Shown: positions 6,257 through 8,034 of the stretch, piece by piece | Layout: every line of letters starts with the position of its first letter | Numbering within the stretch: position 1 is the first letter of the stretch | Assembly (NCBI GenBank): GCA_964360635.1 | Contig: CAYHXO010000026.1 | Location: 1-8,034, forward strand | DNA: 8,034 bases | Direction: 5' to 3' | From: CALRGE01 sp964360635 | GTDB taxonomy: Bacteria > Patescibacteriota > Gracilibacteria > UBA1369 > 2-02-FULL-48-14 | Program-made: the position numbers and the translations under genes | Notes under the pieces: generated by a model | The model's database searches: none | What the model saw: the letters and a program-made list of their open reading frames with translations, nothing else | Told to the model about the DNA's origin: nothing

Positions 6257-7013
6257 GAGATTTCTCGGGTTTCTTATAAAAGAGGAAGAAGAAGAAAAAG
6301 AAAACTGCAAAAATTGCAAACCCGATCCTAACAATATGCGCGTCGGCCATATTTTCCTCTTTAAAAGGGATAAGTATTGGCAAAAGCAAAATTGAGGAAA
6401 GTATTGCCGCAACGGGAATTTTTTTGACTCGTTCGGAAAGTTTAGAAACATTTAATGCGACAAATACTGCAAACAATCCTATCAATCCCAAATAAACCGA
6501 GAGAATATTCTGTATAAAATCGGCTTCATACCCTAAACGCAAATAAACAAGCCTTATTAAAAGCAAGAAAAAGAATGATATTCCTGCGCCCATGTAATAT
6601 CTTGCAGATGGATATTTCAAATTTACTATGATTCCCAATCTCAGACCGGCAATCAATATGAAATTAACCACAATCATTCCAATGGTTGTAAGTGCGGGAG
6701 TAACAAAAAGTGAAGATCTCTCTAAACAGAAATCTGCAGTCAGACAATTGCTAATATCACCACCTAAATAATAGTAAATTCCAAAGAAGAGTAGATAGCC
6801 GATTGCAAAAAGGCTTAAAACCACTCGTGGTGAAAGTGAACAAATAGCAATAAAAGCCGACATCAAAAGTGCGTAAACCGCAGAAGCGACAAATAGCTCC
6901 CAAGTGATTGACCCGTGATAAAATAAAAATAGAAAAAATAAATAGATAACAAAAACAGGCAGGCTGAGAAACACCAAGAAAGTTGAAAATTTCATTTTTT
7001 TAGGTGTTTTCAT
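6240..7013 (-). CDS. Unknown integral membrane protein, about eight helices
   Basis: This 257-residue protein is almost wholly hydrophobic, with predicted membrane helices near residues 10-32, 38-60, 63-84, 102-126, 138-158, 168-188, 199-217 and 228-246. The N-terminus is basic (KTPKKMK) and the C-terminal tail is lysine-rich after a run of six phenylalanines, encoded by a TTC/TTT-rich tract. C90 and C96 lie in the longest loop, between helices 3 and 4, and could form a disulfide if that loop is outside. I see no transporter or enzyme motif and name no family. Its ATG overlaps the stop of the channel gene as ATGA, so the two are probably co-translated and may act together in the membrane. No Shine-Dalgarno precedes it. 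Base composition is more AT-rich than in pyrD-pyrK, as in the channel gene. Confidence 0.75.
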   Translation of the reverse strand: MKTPKKMKFSTFLVFLSLPVFVIYLFFLFLFYHGSITWELFVASAVYALLMSAFIAICSLSPRVVLSLFAIGYLLFFGIYYYLGGDISNCLTADFCLERSSLFVTPALTTIGMIVVNFILIAGLRLGIIVNLKYPSARYYMGAGISFFFLLLIRLVYLRLGYEADFIQNILSVYLGLIGLFAVFVALNVSKLSERVKKIPVAAILSSILLLPILIPFKEENMADAHIVRIGFAIFAVFFFFFFLFYKKPEKSLEKKS

Positions 7014-7624
7014 TTTTTCGAAGAATTATTTGTAAAATGAATAGAAATTAACCCGTTGATTACAATCAGAAAAGTATAAAAGGAAAGAAAAGATTCAAAG
7101 GAAACTAGCATTTTTACAGCCCGTCCAACAGGTGAAATATCACCGAAACCTAATGTAAAAAATGTAATCATGCTGATATAAAAACTATCTAACACCCCTA
7201 TGCTTTGAGTGAAAGAGCCAGGAAAATGTACTGACAAAAATCTATAGAAAACTGCAAATGACAGAACAACTTGAGATAGATTTAGCAAAAACATTATTAT
7301 CAACCATTGGCCACGCGTATCTGTATCAGGGAAATGAGTAAATACTCTCCCTCTTCCAAGAATAAAATTCCTCGAATAAACAATTAAATATTCAAGTATC
7401 CTTTGTGAAACAAGTATGCAAAAAAATAGACCAATGCCGAAAGATAAATCACCAATTTTAAACAAAAGAGCAAGGCATAACATCGTGAGAAAAAGCATGG
7501 CAATTTCTATCTTTTCAAAAACATTTTTCTCTTTTGGAAAAAATAAACCTGAAACAGTAAAATAGCGATTCCCAAATTCAATGGACTCTGAAAAAAATCT
7601 TGTAAGCAATGTGGAATTTTTCAT
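7010..7624 (-). CDS. Potassium-channel-like membrane protein (Ion_trans_2 type pore)
   Basis: This 204-residue membrane protein has helices near 39-57, 60-82, 107-130 and 170-193, with a re-entrant pore loop before the last one. The loop carries TLGFGD (157-162) followed by ISP, a variant of the K+ selectivity filter TVGYGD-x-x-P. Thus the last two helices form the pore, and the first two are extra N-terminal helices. There is no cytoplasmic RCK/TrkA domain and no voltage-sensor row of arginines, so gating is unknown. The leucine and phenylalanine in the filter are tolerated in some channels, but ion selectivity is not assured. It is the first gene of the cluster that runs through the membrane protein into pyrB and pyrC, an odd neighbour for pyrimidine genes. 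Transcription probably starts in the AT-rich region at 7675-7706, giving a leader of roughly 44 bases. Confidence 0.8.
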   Translation of the reverse strand: MKNSTLLTRFFSESIEFGNRYFTVSGLFFPKEKNVFEKIEIAMLFLTMLCLALLFKIGDLSFGIGLFFCILVSQRILEYLIVYSRNFILGRGRVFTHFPDTDTRGQWLIIMFLLNLSQVVLSFAVFYRFLSVHFPGSFTQSIGVLDSFYISMITFFTLGFGDISPVGRAVKMLVSFESFLSFYTFLIVINGLISIHFTNNSSKK

Positions 7625-7674
7625 ATGCTCTGAACTTAACTTAAACGCATTTTTTTCTCAAGAAGGTTTCCGGA

Positions 7675-7706
7675 ATTATACTTATATATAATATTCAAAA
7701 TATCAA
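7675..7706 (-). promoter_or_regulatory. Candidate promoter for the channel-pyrBC cluster
   Basis: The minus strand has a perfect TATAAT (7675-7680). The best -35 match is TTGATA (7701-7706, 5 of 6), but the spacer would be 20 bases, longer than the optimal 17; alternative -35 sequences at normal spacing are poor. The intervening bases are nearly all A and T. The -35 lies back to back with the carA -35 (7708-7713), so the two promoters may compete for polymerase. Confidence 0.35.
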
Positions 7707-7707
7707 T

Positions 7708-7736
7708 TGGACAGACCGGCCTGCGGAATATAGAAT
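7708..7736 (+). promoter_or_regulatory. Promoter for carA
   Basis: TGGACA (7708-7713, 5 of 6) is followed by exactly 17 bases and TAGAAT (7731-7736, 5 of 6), with an AT-rich stretch upstream (about 7675-7706) that could act as an UP element. The -10 ends 8 bases before ATG 7745, so the likely start point (7743-7745) coincides with the start codon: the carA message looks leaderless. An overlapping alternative -10, TATAGA (7729-7734), is possible. Confidence 0.5.
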
Positions 7737-7741
7737 CCGCA
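7712..7741. promoter_or_regulatory. Nested inverted repeats inside the carA promoter, possible operator
   Basis: TGCGGA (7722-7727) and TCCGCA (7736-7741) are a perfect 6-base inverted repeat with an 8-base gap that brackets the -10 box. Just upstream, CAGACCGGCCTG (7712-7723) in the spacer is palindromic at 10 of 12 positions. This GC-rich patch stands out in an AT-rich intergenic region. A repressor bound here would block polymerase. The same arms are not seen at the other promoters in the window, so a shared pyrimidine regulator is not supported. Confidence 0.35.
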
Positions 7742-7744
7742 TGA

Positions 7745-8034
7745 ATGGAAAAACTGACTCTCACATTAAAGGACGGCACACAAATTACAGGTAAAGGCTT
7801 CGGTGCGGCCGAAGAAACCGAGGGCGAAGTTGTGTTTATAACAGGTATGGTGGGATATCCTGAGACTTTGACTGACCCATCTTTTAAAGATCAGATTCTG
7901 GTTTTTACCTACCCTTTAATGGGAAATTACGGAGTACCTGCAGAAGAACTGGACGACAATAAGATCAGCAAATTTTTCGAAAGCGCCAGAATTCACTTAA
8001 AAGGTTTGATTGTTAGCGATTACAGCGAAAATTA
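7745..8034 (+). CDS. carA: Carbamoyl phosphate synthase small subunit, N-terminal part (CarA), cut by window end
   Basis: CarA is the glutaminase chain that releases ammonia from glutamine for CarB, which makes carbamoyl phosphate for PyrB. Only the first 96 codons are in the window. They show the family's N-terminal domain: TLKDGTQITGKGFGA, GEVVFITGMVGYPETLTD, then FTYPLMGNYGVP and a GLIVSDYSENY segment, all in the expected order. The glutaminase domain with its Cys-His pair lies beyond the edge. I chose ATG 7745 because it gives the usual N-terminus. The ATG four bases earlier (7741) is out of frame and gives only a 17-codon frame ending at TAA 7792-7794. No Shine-Dalgarno or leader exists, and the promoter suggests leaderless initiation. 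The gene is divergent from the channel-pyrBC cluster, and carB would be expected downstream. Confidence 0.93.
   Translation, partial: MEKLTLTLKDGTQITGKGFGAAEETEGEVVFITGMVGYPETLTDPSFKDQILVFTYPLMGNYGVPAEELDDNKISKFFESARIHLKGLIVSDYSEN

Noticed and set aside
6270..6310. GAA-rich purine tract as a functional repeat
   Set aside because: It encodes the phenylalanine run in the last helix of the membrane protein, so coding for a hydrophobic helix explains it.
218..7624. Recoded TGA (glycine code of Gracilibacteria/Absconditabacteria)
   Set aside because: Several genes end normally at TGA, often overlapping the next ATG as ATGA, at the expected family length, and no in-frame TGA is needed in any conserved gene.
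7637..7651. A four-codon upstream frame (ATG CGT TTA AGT TAA, minus strand) in the leader of the channel gene
   Set aside because: It is too short to judge, has no ribosome site, and no attenuator hairpin follows it, so chance is the simpler explanation.

Overview
This is an AT-rich bacterial window built around de novo UMP synthesis. It holds genes for five of the six steps: the start of carA, then pyrB, pyrC, pyrD with its partner pyrK, and pyrE. No pyrF is present, and carB would be expected beyond the right edge. TGA is a normal stop here (for example it ends pyrB, pyrD and the channel gene), so the code is standard. No gene has a clear AGGAGG-type ribosome binding site. Genes are packed with 4- to 8-base overlaps, and several promoter -10 boxes lie only 6 to 9 bases before the ATG. 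Compactness, low GC, weak Shine-Dalgarno signals and a mosaic of archaeal-looking and bacterial-looking enzymes together suggest an uncultured lineage such as Patescibacteria (CPR). That placement is inference, not proof.

Layout from left to right. Bases 2-223 (+) are the 3' end of a RelE/ParE-like toxin gene whose stop abuts the stop of pyrE. Bases 218-2545 (-) are a tight pyrD-pyrK-pyrE operon encoding an NAD-linked class 1B dihydroorotate dehydrogenase and orotate phosphoribosyltransferase. Bases 2654-3385 (+) are a TauE/SafE-family membrane transporter that diverges from pyrD. It converges on a 77-residue unknown gene (3389-3622, -) that has its own promoter. Bases 3680-7624 (-) form a second compact cluster, in transcription order: ion channel, eight-helix membrane protein, pyrB, a 126-residue unknown gene, pyrC. 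A 120-base divergent promoter region then leads to carA (7745 onward, +), cut by the window end.

How the genes work together. CarA (with CarB) would make carbamoyl phosphate, PyrB would join it to aspartate, PyrC would close the ring, PyrD/PyrK would oxidise dihydroorotate with electrons passed to NAD+, and PyrE would attach PRPP to give OMP. The window's most distinctive points are four. An unknown gene is locked by ATGA overlaps between pyrB and pyrC, roughly where the ATCase regulatory gene pyrI is often found. A K+-channel-like gene and an unknown membrane protein lead the pyrBC cluster. The promoters repeatedly suggest leaderless mRNAs. The carA promoter contains nested inverted repeats. 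No mobile element, CRISPR array, rRNA or tRNA was seen. No convincing rho-independent terminator was found at any gene end.
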